NCBI GenBank assembly: GCA_950295325.1
Contig: OX485807.1
Coordinates: 44,360,440-44,424,439, forward strand
Source: Polytrichum commune
Taxonomy: Eukaryota; Streptophyta; Polytrichopsida; Polytrichales; Polytrichaceae
Direction: 5' to 3'
Length of the DNA stretch: 64,000 nucleotides
Positions 1-11,750 of this stretch are shown one piece after another (the stretch's first letter is position 1; every line of letters begins with the position of its first letter). A model generated the notes under the pieces. The model saw nothing but the letters and a program-made list of their open reading frames with translations. It was not told the origin of the DNA and made no database searches. Made by a program: the position numbers and the translations under genes.

Positions 1-3000
1 ATGCTATATTGGCTGAAGTCGTGAAATTTTCAAGTGTATCGCAGCAATACAGTATCTCTTGACAACATAGCATTCTTTAGACTACAGTGTTCCTCCAACC
101 CCTCAATAAGGGAGAATCAAAGTGCACCAAGCTGCAGGAAGCAGAAAGCAGCACCTGCATCCGATGTCTTAAACTGATTCTATAGGAAAGTACAAGTTGC
201 ATAGACTCACTCATCCACCGCTCAGAAGCATCTCAAGATTCTAACACACATAACTCCTCATGGTGAAGGTTGGGAATATGCTAACCAACAAAAGCATGAA
301 AAACTGGGTCAAGGAAGTATATTTTCGCTCAAGAATGTCATGTTCACGTGCATCTCAGCAATTCCTGTGTCTCAGCTGCAGCTGATGAAACTGATCAAGT
401 CGGTCGTAAAAACACTCGAAATTGATCAGTGCAGGCAGAAAAAACTCAAGTCACAGCAGAAGGGATTACAGGCTTAGCACCTGCAGTCCACTGAATCTCA
501 TCTGCAGGAATTTCTATCCTCACGTCGACCTGCAGGATTCGGACACTCATGCGGCTGCAGCGGCGCACCTTGCACCGTGACAATTTGAAGAACAAAAGCA
601 TCCGCGGACCTCCACGCGCTCCATAATATATGACTTGCACGACTTAATGTTCATGGTACTCACATCGTACATGATCAAGTTTCATAGCTTCCCTGCAGCG
701 GCAACAAGCGGCTCACAAGAACTCATGATCTTCTTCTGATCACAACCTGCTGCAGGCGACCGGCCGGAGATATTGAAGCATCATACGCATCATTTGAATA
801 GGGCAGCTGCAGCCTGGAGCTGATGAGGGGTGAGATCGTCGATGGAAGCTGGACTTGCTTGCTAGGCTGTGATCATCAAGGACAGTTGACACGCGTGCAG
901 GTAAGTTACTGACATCTGTGTGTTAAAGAAATGTATTTAAAATCCCTGCATGACTTAATTGTATCCTTGTAAGTGAAATCATACTTTGTCTAGATCTGGT
1001 CAAGCTTAGTGTCAGATTAGTCGGTTCTGGGTAATGAAGATGATTACTTCAGAACCACAGTAAGTCCGAGGGAAACCGAGGGAAACTTTAGGGTTTGCAA
1101 TCATAAGCGCTAAGAAATTTCACATTAAGAGTTGACACCCTATTCTTACATGATATGAGATACGGTGGGGTTTCTAAATGGGTGCACTAGAAGCAGATCA
1201 GGAAAAGACAATCTCATTTTGGTGTTAGATGTTCATTTAACCGTGTGGTTTCAGGTAAGTCACATGTAGCCAGACTGAAGCATGACCTATGGGTGAACTT
1301 GAACCTACACCCACATGTGGATAGTTGGCTGTAGTGAGTAGGTAAAATGAATCCCAAGTCAGAATGGGAGGTGGCTGCCAAGTAGGTTAGCCACCACAAC
1401 ACCTAGGTGCTTGAGAAATGGAAAGCGGTCGTGTTCACAAACATAGCATAGCTCGAGAGGACTTCTCCTCTGGTGCAAATCACAAGTTTGCAGCACTTAA
1501 GGCCGGGCAATACACCACTTTTGTGATGATGTGGACCCCTTATTTTGTTTCCTTCTGAGATTGGAGAGGGATACTTAACTTATTAGTGCTAATGAATCAA
1601 GGTCTGAGAGGAATATACACTATACAGTGTCAGGATGAAGAGGGATAAGGTTCTGGTCTATGCAGATGAGTACTTGATCAGAACTGCAGTGAAGGGACAC
1701 TTTAGGTTTATTGCTCACACTAACACTCTGTCAATGCACTAATTCCTGGCATTATCATCATAATTTTTCATCATGGTGCCTTCAAAACGCCTCAGTAAAT
1801 AGTCAGATATTTACCCCGAAGGCAGTAACTTGTTTTTATGCAGTGGAGATTTGTCAGCAATTGCCTCTGATGTAGATTATTAACCCTTATAACATCTACA
1901 TTCATCGTGCTTCTTTTGAAATGTTGAATATTGTAATAGCTTCAGTTTGCAGCCCCAGGATATGCCCAGGATCTCCAAGCATCTTGGGCATAGTCTTATA
2001 CTTGTGATTCCGGCGAAGCAGAGAGCGTATCAAGGGGGCCATCGTAACTTTGCACATGACCTGGAGTTACTGCGGACCTGAGTCTACGTGCCAGAAATAA
2101 ATTTTAGGGCTGACGACATCCAGGAGAGGTGTACAGATCATCTGATCATCACATCTGTTCGAGTATTTCAATGAAGTAAACTCAGACTGCTTGACCCTTG
2201 CAGCAGGCTGGGCATAAATTTTCACTTTAATTGGGTTGGTTGCTCATCGGTTTTAGCATGCCTGTAAGCTTACTTTTGGACTGCTCGTGTCCGGAGACCA
2301 GGTCCTTTTACAGTCATGTGTAGTCACAAGCTTCAGCTTCAACTGATCAAATTGCAGGTATCAAATCAAAGGTGTCCCAGCCCATCGACGTAAATTGGGT
2401 CACCTGACAACTGACTATACCTATATATCCGTACCATTTCCAAAAGTGCATGACAGAATTGTCAAGTCAACATGCCATGTTTGTTGTCATATCAGTACAT
2501 CTCAACATCTTGTGACCAAAATTGATTTTCACGTGAAGGCTCTGCATCAGAGTCCGGGGAGTTCTGTAGAGAAAACGGCTAATTGCCGAGCTTTCTGGAG
2601 GTGGCTCGGATTTTTCAATTTTTACCCAGAAGTTGGCCTAGAGAGTGCAAAATTTATCGGTTGATAGCCCTCATTTCCTAATGTATTTAGGCAAATTAGT
2701 CGACATTTGTTTTTTCATTTATGCAATTTCTGAAAGGTCTAAAGTGGGGCCGGTTTTATATTTTGGTGGTGGATGTGTCATTGTCATTCTTTCTTTCTTT
2801 ATTTTCAAGTGTTTAGGATTAAATAATGTGGGCATTCACTCTCCATTTTTTTTCATCCGAAACAGGGCAAAAATGAAAGAGCGTACCAGAGCACCAACAC
2901 CAACACCAGCACCAACACTCTCCTTCTCCTTCTCCGTCTTTTGTCTCTTATAAGGGTACTTGAAATGGAATGAACAATGGTTATGGGAACTATATGCACT

Positions 3001-3014
3001 TAATCCTTCCTCCT
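1..3014. other. Left flank without an assignable gene
   Basis: No family was recognised on either strand. Positions 480-900 are richer in G+C and in CTGCAG motifs than their surroundings. Consensus-like donor sites (CAG followed by GTAAGT) occur near 900 and 1253, so an untranslated or long non-coding transcript is conceivable. The open frames here are short and show no domain. The rest is A+T-rich intergenic sequence. Confidence 0.4.
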
Positions 3015-3690
3015 CCTAGCTTGTAACTGCCGGCACTACCCGGCACTCCCTCAAACAAGTGATCTCACAAGATGTTCACACGAGTGTGATAACACTGCAA
3101 AATGGCAAGTTACTTGAAGCTTGGGAGATGCGACGAAGTGGACGAGTGTGATAACACGAGATGCGATGAAGTGGACGAGTGTTGTGCACTGCCGGCACTC
3201 CCTCAAACAATATTTTTATCTCACTGTAAGTACAGCACCTCATAGTTTTGCAGATCTCCTCACAGTTTCGCAGAGCAACAACAACAAAAACCTCTTGAAG
3301 CTATTGTCACTCAACAATCCAACAATTCTAGAACTCAAAAACTCATAATGCAAGCTCCACCGCTGCGGAATGGAAGCTGTGGCGGGAAGCAAGTAACCCT
3401 AAACCACAAGCTAACAAGGCATAGTCTCCAACTATGCATAGTATTGAAAAAATTACCTAAAATATATATATTTGGTCGGTTGCCCGCCGTGAAAATAATT
3501 TTTCAATTGGTAATTTGCCGTGGATACTCTAGGGCAGCTTGCCTTAATGCTGGCATTTTTTTTCTTCTAATCGGCTCATTTCCATAAACCTTGATTTTCT
3601 TCCGGAACCCCTTCCTAAACTTTCCAATTGCATTCGGAAATTCTCAAAATCAACCGCCTAGCTTGTAACTAACTGCCGGCACTACCCGTT
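3015..3690. repeat. Local scrambled short repeats
   Basis: A motif reading CTTGTAACT...GCCGGCACTACCCG occurs near 3018 and again near 3661. GCCGGCACTCCCTCAAACAA occurs near 3042 and 3191. A GCGA(C/T)GAAGTGGACGAGTG motif occurs twice between 3130 and 3181. The mixture of displaced direct repeats suggests local duplications; no protein is supported. Confidence 0.5.
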
Positions 3691-3700
3691 CATTGATCAG

Positions 3701-3865
3701 GACAGTCATGGATCTAATTTCAACTGTGTGCTCACGAGTGCAAATTGCTGTGCAGTTTAATCACCCTAATTCCAGGGTAAGTTAATGTTTGTAAAGCAGA
3801 TGATGGCTCTATATTGTTAGACGGCGGAAATTAATTTCTATTGAATCCTGGGGTGGCAAGTATCT
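3701..3865 (+). repeat. Direct repeat, left copy, flanking the LINE remnant
   Basis: This block resembles 5682-5865 in the same orientation. Both contain GAGTGCAAATTGCTGTG followed by CCCTAATTC and a GGGTAAG or GGGCAAG motif, then CAGATGATGG/CAGATATGCC. Divergence is substantial. The LINE remnant lies between the copies, but they are far too long to be its target-site duplication. Confidence 0.55.
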
Positions 3866-4349
3866 GTAGGCCCGGTCACCATCTTTAGAACCTAGTTTGG
3901 AGCTGCTGAATCATTTCTAAAAAGCATTATTTGGAGCTACATACTTATGCGTCATAACCATTTTTACGACTATAAATTTCTTAAAAGTGAAATTCAACAC
4001 CTACAGGGTCTGGATGGTGACCCCTGCTTTAGGAAAACATTGCTTTTGAATGGTTTTAAAAATAGCACTTGAGAGGAAACCTTTTATATTAATTTAGACA
4101 TAAATCATACCAATGGATTCCTCTAAATGCCCTCTTTCCATCCATGGCCCTCCTATTATTGAAAGAACGAATTATCAACTCATTAGATGTATATTAGAAG
4201 TGATTAGAAACAATTAACCCTTTTAGAGTTGCCACCCTAGGTTTAGAGTTGACTGCTAGGTCACTTATTATCAATCTACACACCAAAGTATTTGGTTCGA
4301 TCTTGAGCAAAATTGATGTCTAGGCTTTTACTTAGTAGGCAAAGAAGAC

Positions 4350-5615
4350 CCAACTTTCGTACTTCAGTGCACAAGGGATTTTACGCCTTCATGTATGCAA
4401 ATCCAACACCTTGTCTTGCCTCTTACAGTGGGCACCCACTCCCGTTGCCTTACCAAATGGGATAAACCAACTGGGGAAATGGATGGCCTTTTCCATGAAG
4501 TTAGAGTCATCCACTACAAGAAGGAAGGGGAAAAAGAAGAAATCACTTTCTTTTATGGTAAAACGGCGACTCTTAAATGGGACCCGGATAGGTGACATTG
4601 GATTGAAGGGTGTCGCTTCCTTGACTATACCACAAAGTCGGGTAGAGACTACATTACTAAAAGGACTGAGGGGGTCAACAACGCCACAGACAAATGGCAA
4701 GGATATCTCCCAAGGAATTACAAATTCTACTGGTCTCAAGTGTGGGACCTGTTACAGGCCGGGAAGGAAGCCACGTTCATGTGGTCGATATGGCATAAAG
4801 CGGTTGCAGTTAATGAGTGGAGGGCTCGTATCACACCAACATCCATCTCAAAGCAATGTATCTCCTGCCTCCCTAACACGAGTGAATCGGTTAAGCACAA
4901 ATTATGGGATTGCAACCAAGTATGGAGGGCTTGGAGATGGGTTGCGTTCATCATGCACGAGCTATGTGGGATGAGAGTTGGAAACTATGATAGCTTTCAT
5001 TGGAAAGAAGCTTTGTTTGGAGAAAGGATTATCAAGAAGAAATTTTGCAAACAAATTAAAATTCGGCACCTCCTTCGTGGCATCGCCTTGTGAATCATTT
5101 ATATCGAACACAATGACAAAGTCTTCAATCACGAACAATGACACAAATCAAAGGTCAAACACCGCATTTGAGATGAACTTATCATGTATGCTAAGGCGGC
5201 GTGGAAACGGGTGATTAAGCTCATTAAGATTAGCAGCTTCTCTACCATGCCCTTGCTTGAAGGTTTTGACAAGACATGGGGGGCTGGGAATGTCCTATGT
5301 AGGAGGAACAATTTACATATTGAGTGGAATTGGAAACAACAACGTAGGTAGGGTGTTCATGTCTTTGTGGCGGGTTGTCTTGGTGGTTTGGGGGATGTCC
5401 TTGGTAGGTGGGGTGGGGGTGGTCCTTGGCTTGGTGGGTATGGTGGGGTGCCCCTGGTAGGGTTGGGTGTTGTTACCTTTTACGTGGCGGTGTTTCACAT
5501 CCGAGGGATCCCGCCTCCCCTCTAAGTGGGCGCGTTTTCTTTCTTGGTTTCAATGGTTTGGCATTGGCTTCTTGACCTTCTGTCTCAAAAAATAAAAATA
5601 AAACAAAATAAACAT
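4350..5615 (+). pseudogene. Decayed LINE (non-LTR retrotransposon) 3' portion with zf-RVT-like region
   Basis: One reading frame runs from about 4395 to 5328, interrupted only by TGA codons. It encodes a tryptophan-rich stretch that ends in a reverse-transcriptase-associated zinc-binding (zf-RVT) type region: WHKAVAVNEWRARI near 4791, then CISCLPNTSES and KLWDC, i.e. a C-x2-C...H...C arrangement. It is followed by the 3' tail characters of LINEs, a G-rich untranslated segment (5340-5470) and an A-rich AATAAA-like end at 5585-5610. The upstream reverse transcriptase and endonuclease are absent, so this is a 5'-truncated, dead copy. All four in-frame stops lie where tryptophan is expected. The exact left boundary is uncertain. 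Confidence 0.7.
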
Positions 5616-5681
5616 TGATGTTTGACATTAGCCATGGTTGGGCTTCAATTGAAGCTTGCAAGCTTCTATCTGCAGATAATT

Positions 5682-5865
5682 GAGGCAGTCATGCATGGCT
5701 CTTATCAACTGTAATGTCAGCACTGAGTGCAAATTGCTGTGTACTTTTACCCTAATTCTACCTGGGCAAGCTAATGAATCCACAGCAGATATGCCCATCT
5801 TGTTAAAGTAAATTACAGCAGGGGTGGACATTAAACACTATAGAATCAACTGGCAGGTAAGTAGT
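5682..5865 (+). repeat. Direct repeat, right copy, flanking the LINE remnant
   Basis: Partner of the block at 3701-3865, same orientation. It ends near a CAG|GTAAGT-like motif at about 5857. It may be the product of a segmental duplication later split by the retrotransposon. Confidence 0.5.
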
Positions 5866-6546
5866 TGTCAACCTGCACACCAGATTTTATAGTTTGAAGA
5901 GCAGTAAATAAACAACGAGTACATTTTGCAGGAGAAAAGGTACTAGGTACGAATGCAACAATTCACCAGCTGCAAGTGCTCTGGTAAAGGAAAAAGAGTT
6001 AAGTGGGAAAGGTCTAGGTTGTCAGGTATATCAGAATGGCAGATGCTGTAAGTGCTTCATAAACTCTGATCAAGTACTGCTAAGAGTTGAGACTTACAGC
6101 CGACTTCCACCACATCGGAGAATTGTAAGCTTAACTTACTTTACTACCTAAGACTTTGGAGAATCCGATCATTTTTGCAAAAGGCTGGAGGTTTTAAATA
6201 GGTTGAAATTGCTACCTATTAGGTAACGAGTACGAAAGGATAGATGAACAGCTCAAGTCTCTGTGAATGTCAATGGATGGCATCCAAAGGAAGTCGCGTG
6301 AAAATATGGCTCCAGCAGCATGGTCGCCTATCAATTGATGTGTACTTGTTTGAATCCAATAAAAATGGGACTAAATGGTTGCAATATCCCTTGAATTTCC
6401 CGACACAGTTCCCCAGTGACTGAATGCAAGTAAATTACATTCAACCTTGGTGCGTCCTGGTGTTGTAACTATTCACCTAATCAATCAGGGCTGGTTTCAG
6501 AGAGCATGTTTTGGACTCGTGTACATAAAGAGCAAAGAGATTCAAC
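5866..6546. other. Intergenic, no gene seen
   Basis: A+T-rich sequence without domains or long frames. It lies between the LINE-flanking repeat and the first MITE. Confidence 0.4.
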
Positions 6547-6771
6547 CAGTGTCCGGGGAGGGTTTTAGGCATAATCAGTCAAGATCCTAGTGTTTCCAAG
6601 TCCCACCGGTTACATGTCGTGATCTTTCGGTTTTTCTTTACTAATTTGAGGTGTATTCCATAGATTGCTCTAAACTGATCGGTAATTTTCCTGAAGTCTT
6701 GAACCTCAACTGGGTATTTCTCAAACTGAACCACTTCATCTGTAACTAGTGGTCGGATCTTCCTGTTTATT
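6547..6771 (+). mobile_element. hAT-type MITE (family M1), copy 1
   Basis: Reference copy of family M1: about 225 bp, beginning CAGTGTCCGGGGAG and rich in CCGGTT motifs. A perfect 8-bp target-site duplication (GATTCAAC) is visible at 6539-6546 and 6772-6779. CAGTG-type ends with 8-bp duplications point to the hAT superfamily. There is no coding capacity, so it would have been mobilised by a transposase from elsewhere. Its 3' end has drifted from the expected complement of the 5' end. Confidence 0.85.
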
Positions 6772-6779
6772 GATTCAAC

Positions 6780-7535
6780 CTCTGCCTTTCCAAATTCCTG
6801 GCTGATTTTTTTCATCTGGAGTGATGATGAAACGTTGTGCATTAATCAGCCATCGCAGAATACAATGATTATCTTACATATGCCACAAGATACAATCTGA
6901 TGAGGATACATAACACACACTTATGGGTTTGGGTTTAGGGTTCACAATTTAGGGTTCATGTATATCCACCCATAAATGATGGCCTTTTTCTGTGCTGGGC
7001 TTGAGGCCCAGAAATGACCTCTACTAACATAATTATTATCACTTCGTCCACTGTGGCACAGGTAATATTACTGGATCTGGATCCAGCCTTAACTTACGCC
7101 CGCACCTGCACATGTGCTTTGACTGACTGATGGAATTGCAAAATTAAAATTTGAATGTACTGTATGTAATGCTAATGAGTGGAGTAATTTAAATGCTTGC
7201 AAAGGACTACGAGGCATTTAGAGCGTGTACAGAAGTAGATGATCAGCACATAACTGGTTTGTGCTTCAGGAATTGAAAGAGATGAACCAGATTGGGCATA
7301 TCCTCCAACCTACTCTGCCAGAGCACACTTATGAGCTCTCTGTGGTCACATGAATAGAAGCTGTACACTACTACAGCCTACCCTCCATACCCCAACACTT
7401 GATCATATATAGGACGCCTCGACTATACAGCGCATTTCCCATTGACCAAATCTTTCTAGTGTTGGATTTATATATCTCCATACTACGAGTCTACGACTAC
7501 GACTCTTGTAATACATTAATTTTATAGGTCTGATT
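6780..7535. other. Spacer between two inverted M1 copies
   Basis: No coding feature seen. The flanking MITEs are inverted relative to each other, but each has its own 8-bp duplication, so they are independent insertions and not the termini of one element. Confidence 0.45.
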
Positions 7536-7766
7536 CAATGATTGGGGAGAACTGACATTTAGTTACAGATGAATTGGTTGAGTTTGAGAAATAACCAGTT
7601 GAAGTTCAAGACTTCAGGAGAATTACCGATCACTTTAGAGAAATTCATGGAACATACTGTACCTCAAATTAATATAGAAAACCCGAAGGATGTCAGCATG
7701 TAACCGGTTGGACTTGTAAACACTAGGATGTCAACTGATTATGCCCAAAAATCTCCCTGATCACCG
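7536..7766 (-). mobile_element. hAT-type MITE (family M1), copy 2
   Basis: Inverted copy starting CAATGATTGGGGAGAAC and ending AAAATCTCCCTGATCACCG. The flanking 8-bp duplication is GTCTGATT at 7528-7535 and GTCCGATT at 7767-7774 (one mismatch). Confidence 0.83.
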
Positions 7767-8297
7767 GTCCGATTCGTCATTTGATAGAGGTAATCGATTT
7801 GCATAAGTGGTGGGATCAACATATACATCAAGGTTCATTTGTAATTATTACTTTGGAACATGTAGGGGAACCTTGGGGAACAAACTCTTTAACCTTCTTA
7901 TGTGCCTCATTGCAGCTCCCTCTAGCTATCCCTTTGGCTTCCATCCCAAGCTCAAGTTCAATCTCCACTCCTAATGGCTAGCCACAACTGGGCATTAGAG
8001 AATTCTTCAAAGCTTTTAGTTGCAGATTTGATGACCATGCAATCTTCTATGGATGAATTGGACAAGATGGCAGTTGGCAATATCAACAAACATCACAAGG
8101 AAGACAAGAGATTCTTACTTTCGTAATGTGTGATATGGTGAAGTCATCATCATGGGACAATTTCTTCTTTCAATCTCCACATTGTGTGACGTTGTGAGGA
8201 TATTTCTTCAATACAAATCTTCATATTCTATACAAAACAACAACTTACATTGAAATGGGCTATTTTCTTGAAAAACCTCGATAGTATATCATTTGAG

Positions 8298-9067
8298 CCC
8301 AGGTAGGGCACTCGCGAAAATTTATTAAACCATGTGAGAAAGAATGTAGCGTATTTTTTATTCATTTGTGAGAAATTTTATACAATTCTTCGATATAATG
8401 AAGCACCTCTTCAATTACAAAGTTGTGTGTATAAAAAAATAAGGGTACCATATAATGCATCAATTTATCTAATTCTTTCAATCTAAAATAGGGTTGGGAA
8501 TAGCAGGTAGAGAAAAAAATATTGAGGTAGAGGTATCAATGCATTTTATGGTGGTCAATGGATGAAAAACTATCCATTTTCAATCCAAATTCCCGAATGA
8601 GCTTAGATGTTCATATTTTTTATTTTGGTGTTTCTCTCAAGTTTGCTTGTTTCAAGTTTGTTTGATGTATGTTTTGGAACAATAGGAGGTCCTAATAATG
8701 CTTCAAGTTTTTATGTTTTGGAACAATAGGAGGTCCAAATAATGCTTCAAGTTTTTATGTTTTGCTACATTGTTTGATGTCTTCAGTCTAGACATGGTTT
8801 ATTGAATTTTCACTACAAACTTTCAAGAGTCTTATGATTCGTCATTCATGGGGTCAAATATAAAAATTATAAGGAACATAGGGTACTAGAAACTAGTTCA
8901 CTTGCGACTTTATAAATACAAATAGGGTCATCTAAAATGACAAAATTTAGATTTATCTATACTGATAGGGTGTAAAGAATTCCAATTTCTTATATAAATA
9001 GCCCCATGATAAATACCCTTCCATCGCAGATGGGTTATTAAATACATGTATGAGTGCCCTACCTGGG
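8298..9067. mobile_element. TIR element of 770 bp with perfect 8-bp target duplication
   Basis: Termini are near-perfect inverted repeats: CCCAGGTAGGGCACTC at the left, and its complement at 9052-9067. The 8-bp direct repeat CATTTGAG flanks both ends (8290-8297 and 9068-9075). The interior is A+T-rich and has no transposase. The duplication length fits hAT or a similar superfamily; the termini differ from family M1. Contains the small tandem repeat at 8668-8765. Confidence 0.82.
8668..8765 (+). repeat. Two-copy tandem repeat, unit about 45 bp
   Basis: TTTTGGAACAATAGGAGGTC followed by an AATAATGCTTCAAGTTTTTATG block occurs twice in direct succession, nearly identical. Confidence 0.8.
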
Positions 9068-9075
9068 CATTTGAG

Positions 9076-9827
9076 GCCAAAATGTCAGTTTAACAAGAAT
9101 ATGAGATTATGATAAGACGACACTTTCTTGCACGACCAAACACGTCTTGATAAAGAGGGACAACATTACCCAAGTTCCCACTAGCTTTCAATTGTTTAGG
9201 GTTACCAATTCCTTGAGATACAATACACTGTGTATGGTATTTAATGTCATGCACACTATTGGCAAACATACTAACCTAGATACCTAGAGGTTTCAAAGTG
9301 TCACGTCTGTTAATGGTTAAATTAAGTAGATTCTTGAAGTGCAAATTTTTTTTACATTAAATGACATTTAGCATAGCACATTGAGATACATTTATTGGTA
9401 ATCTTTTAACTAGTACCCAAATGCTATTGGTTGTGTTTTGAATGGTTTAGGATTGGTATAACTAATTGAAACCAATTGAATGACAAGATAAATGGTATGG
9501 AATGTTTGTTCCTCACATAGTCAATTTTGCAATGCTATAGTATTCCGTCCACTATTTGGTACTTGTATGATTCATAAAAAAAGTATGATGCCAAAAAATA
9601 ACCTCTCTAAATAATTACAAAGACTATAGGATGCTAAAAGATACGTCAAAGTAGCTTTATATCTACCAATAGGGCAGGAAAAAATATTGAGAGGTGCATA
9701 AATAACCCCCCATTAAATACCCCATTATCGCACGTGGTTACAAAACGTAAGGAGTTGTGATCGCCCCAAGTAAGAAGTGTCAGGAGAAAGTTACAATAGT
9801 GACATGAAATACCATATGACACTAAAA
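9076..9827. other. A+T-rich intergenic, no gene seen
   Basis: No domain, RNA gene or clear repeat boundary recognised. Confidence 0.4.
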
Positions 9828-9990
9828 ACAATATTTAGTGTACCTTCGTCCTGTACCTAATTTTCAATATGTTGGCTGGAAAGTCTTCATGAAGACTTAG
9901 GGAAAGACCCAGGCTTCGATCCACGTTAGTTTCACCTTGACTAGAAAATTAGTGGGGCCCACATTAACTATTCCCACACTACTATTTGTG
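9828..9990 (+). repeat. Dispersed repeat D1, copy 1
   Basis: Matches 39165-39325 in the same orientation. Shared landmarks are the GACTTAGGG...AGACC motif, CACCTTGACTAGAAAATT and the CCCACACTA end. Nature unknown; probably a fragment of a longer mobile element. Confidence 0.65.
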
Positions 9991-10255
9991 TAGTACCAAG
10001 GCATGATGGCATAAGAACAATTTGTATGTCAAATGAAATCAACTTCAATATGGGCTTGGTCAATAATGTTGTGACATGTGGTACTAGTGCTCCAAAAATG
10101 AATCAATAGTGTTGAACCTCCCATGGTACTATGACGGGACCTATCAAACTCCGGCACCCTAGAGCCACAAATTGTTATTCTTGTACTTGGAAGGGCTTTG
10201 AGGTGGTTCATCATTAGAGCTTCCCCACTCATGTGCCACAAATGGCCCTGGGGGT

Positions 10256-10510
10256 GGGACTCCTCATAATACATACGAACTAACGTGATTGTGGAAAGGG
10301 GTATTACTTGAGACATTAGAGTACATAGTATATATAAACTTGGAGAGGTATTGTTTTTCTCTAGTGTGTACATTTAAAAAAGGTTACCAAGTCTTTGAGG
10401 AAATGGTAGATGTACGATAGGCTATGGGACTCTTCACACCATGTACAGACTAAAGTGAGTATAAGAAAGGGTATTATTTGAGGCATTAGTGTACATAGAT
10501 GAATATCATA
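10256..10510 (+). repeat. Imperfect tandem duplication, two units about 170 bp apart
   Basis: A block with GGGACTC(C/T)TCA, an AAAGGGGTATTA(C/T)TTGAG core and ATTAG(A/T)GTACATAG appears at 10257-10335 and again at 10428-10500. No coding content. Confidence 0.65.
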
Positions 10511-10567
10511 TTTACGATCAAAGTGAAGATTCTTGTGTTCATTTAGTGGTCATATATAGGTCCCTCC

Positions 10568-10658
10568 ATACATGTTCACTATTGAGTCTAGAATTGTTTG
10601 TATCCAATCTCTTTCAAACACATGTCTTTTTGGTGCCAGCTCTTAAATCCACACCATA
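10568..10658 (-). repeat. Dispersed repeat family D2, copy
   Basis: Family D2 carries, in its + orientation, the landmarks TGTGGATCTAAGA, ACATGTGTTTGAAAGAGATTGGA and CCATTCTAGA...AATAGTCA. Other copies: 11205-11400 (+), 23643-23692 (-), 34080-34215 (+), 34870-35030 (+), 38279-38420 (-), 38525-38640 (-) and 55905-56055 (+). No TIRs or frame were identified. Confidence 0.65.
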
Positions 10659-10662
10659 TCTA

Positions 10663-10685
10663 TCTATCTATCTATCTATCTATGT
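10663..10685. repeat. Microsatellite (TATC)n
   Basis: About five uninterrupted tetranucleotide units of CTAT. Confidence 0.9.
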
Positions 10686-11204
10686 CTGGATTGTTGTTGT
10701 ATTCATTTATGCTTGTTTAAGATAGAGGGTGCTAATTCCAACCTTTTCTTAGAAGCATCCCCTATGCACACCTCCTAATCTGCAAACCGGAGCACACCTT
10801 GAAACTGTCTGAATGTCTTCGATGCAAAGCAGAGATGGAGTTGGGTGAAAAACAAAGATGTGTCCAAAAAATGCAAGGTTGAAATTGGACAAAAGTGGGA
10901 CTGAATTTGGGCAAGTGTCAAAATATAGCTAGGAGTGGGAGTTTCATATGTTTTAGCAAGATCCCGCATGCAAAAGTTCTAATTGTTAGTGTCAACAGCA
11001 ATGAAGTTGAAAAGTCCACCATCAACCTTTAATCCATTCAAGACAATTTTGGAATTACGCCTACATTTGTCTTTGGAGATATTCAAATCAAATAACTTGA
11101 TTTTAATGCACTATGGATCTCTTAAGTTCATTTCTAAGTTCTCTAGTACATGTGTTATTCATCCAAAGCACAAGTAGGGCACTTGTAACTCTAGGTGTTT
11201 CAAT

Positions 11205-11400
11205 AGGTGTAAGGTGAACATGCCTAATTCAGTTGCGTATTTTAATAATTTGGGCACCTGTATTTGAGGGGGATGTGGTTTGGTGTGGCTCTAAGAATGG
11301 ATACCAAAAGGACATGTGTTTAAATAAGATTGGACAATGTGCTCAAACATAATAACCATTCTAGATTTAATAGTCAATTCTCAAGGCCCACAATATCTCA
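11205..11400 (+). repeat. Dispersed repeat family D2, longest copy
   Basis: Carries GTGCCTAATTC-like start, GTGTGGCTCTAAGAATGG, ACATGTGTTTAAATAAGATTGG and CCATTCTAGATTTAATAGTC in order, so it shows the extent of D2 best. Confidence 0.65.
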
Positions 11401-11750
11401 TGGTTATATTCCCAAGGCTCACAACTCCTTTGTAATAATACATCTATAAGAATAACCAGTTCTCAATATTATGTTGAGAGGTCCACTTTAGTCACTTTAG
11501 TATCGTACTACAATTTTCAATAAATGTCTGGTTTTCATTTGTTGGGGGTATTTGTCATCTTTGTCATAGAATGGTCTAAGGTGTTTTTTACACATGTGAC
11601 CAAGGGCCATGAGAAGAAAATGATTTAAGATTTCTTGTGGTCATGGTCGGTGGTCTAAAGACCATAGTTGGGAGAAATCCACATCACTTTTGAAAACCCT
11701 TGGTCACATGGTATAGTGTGAAGTGGACTTCGACTATGTTGTAATGTATG

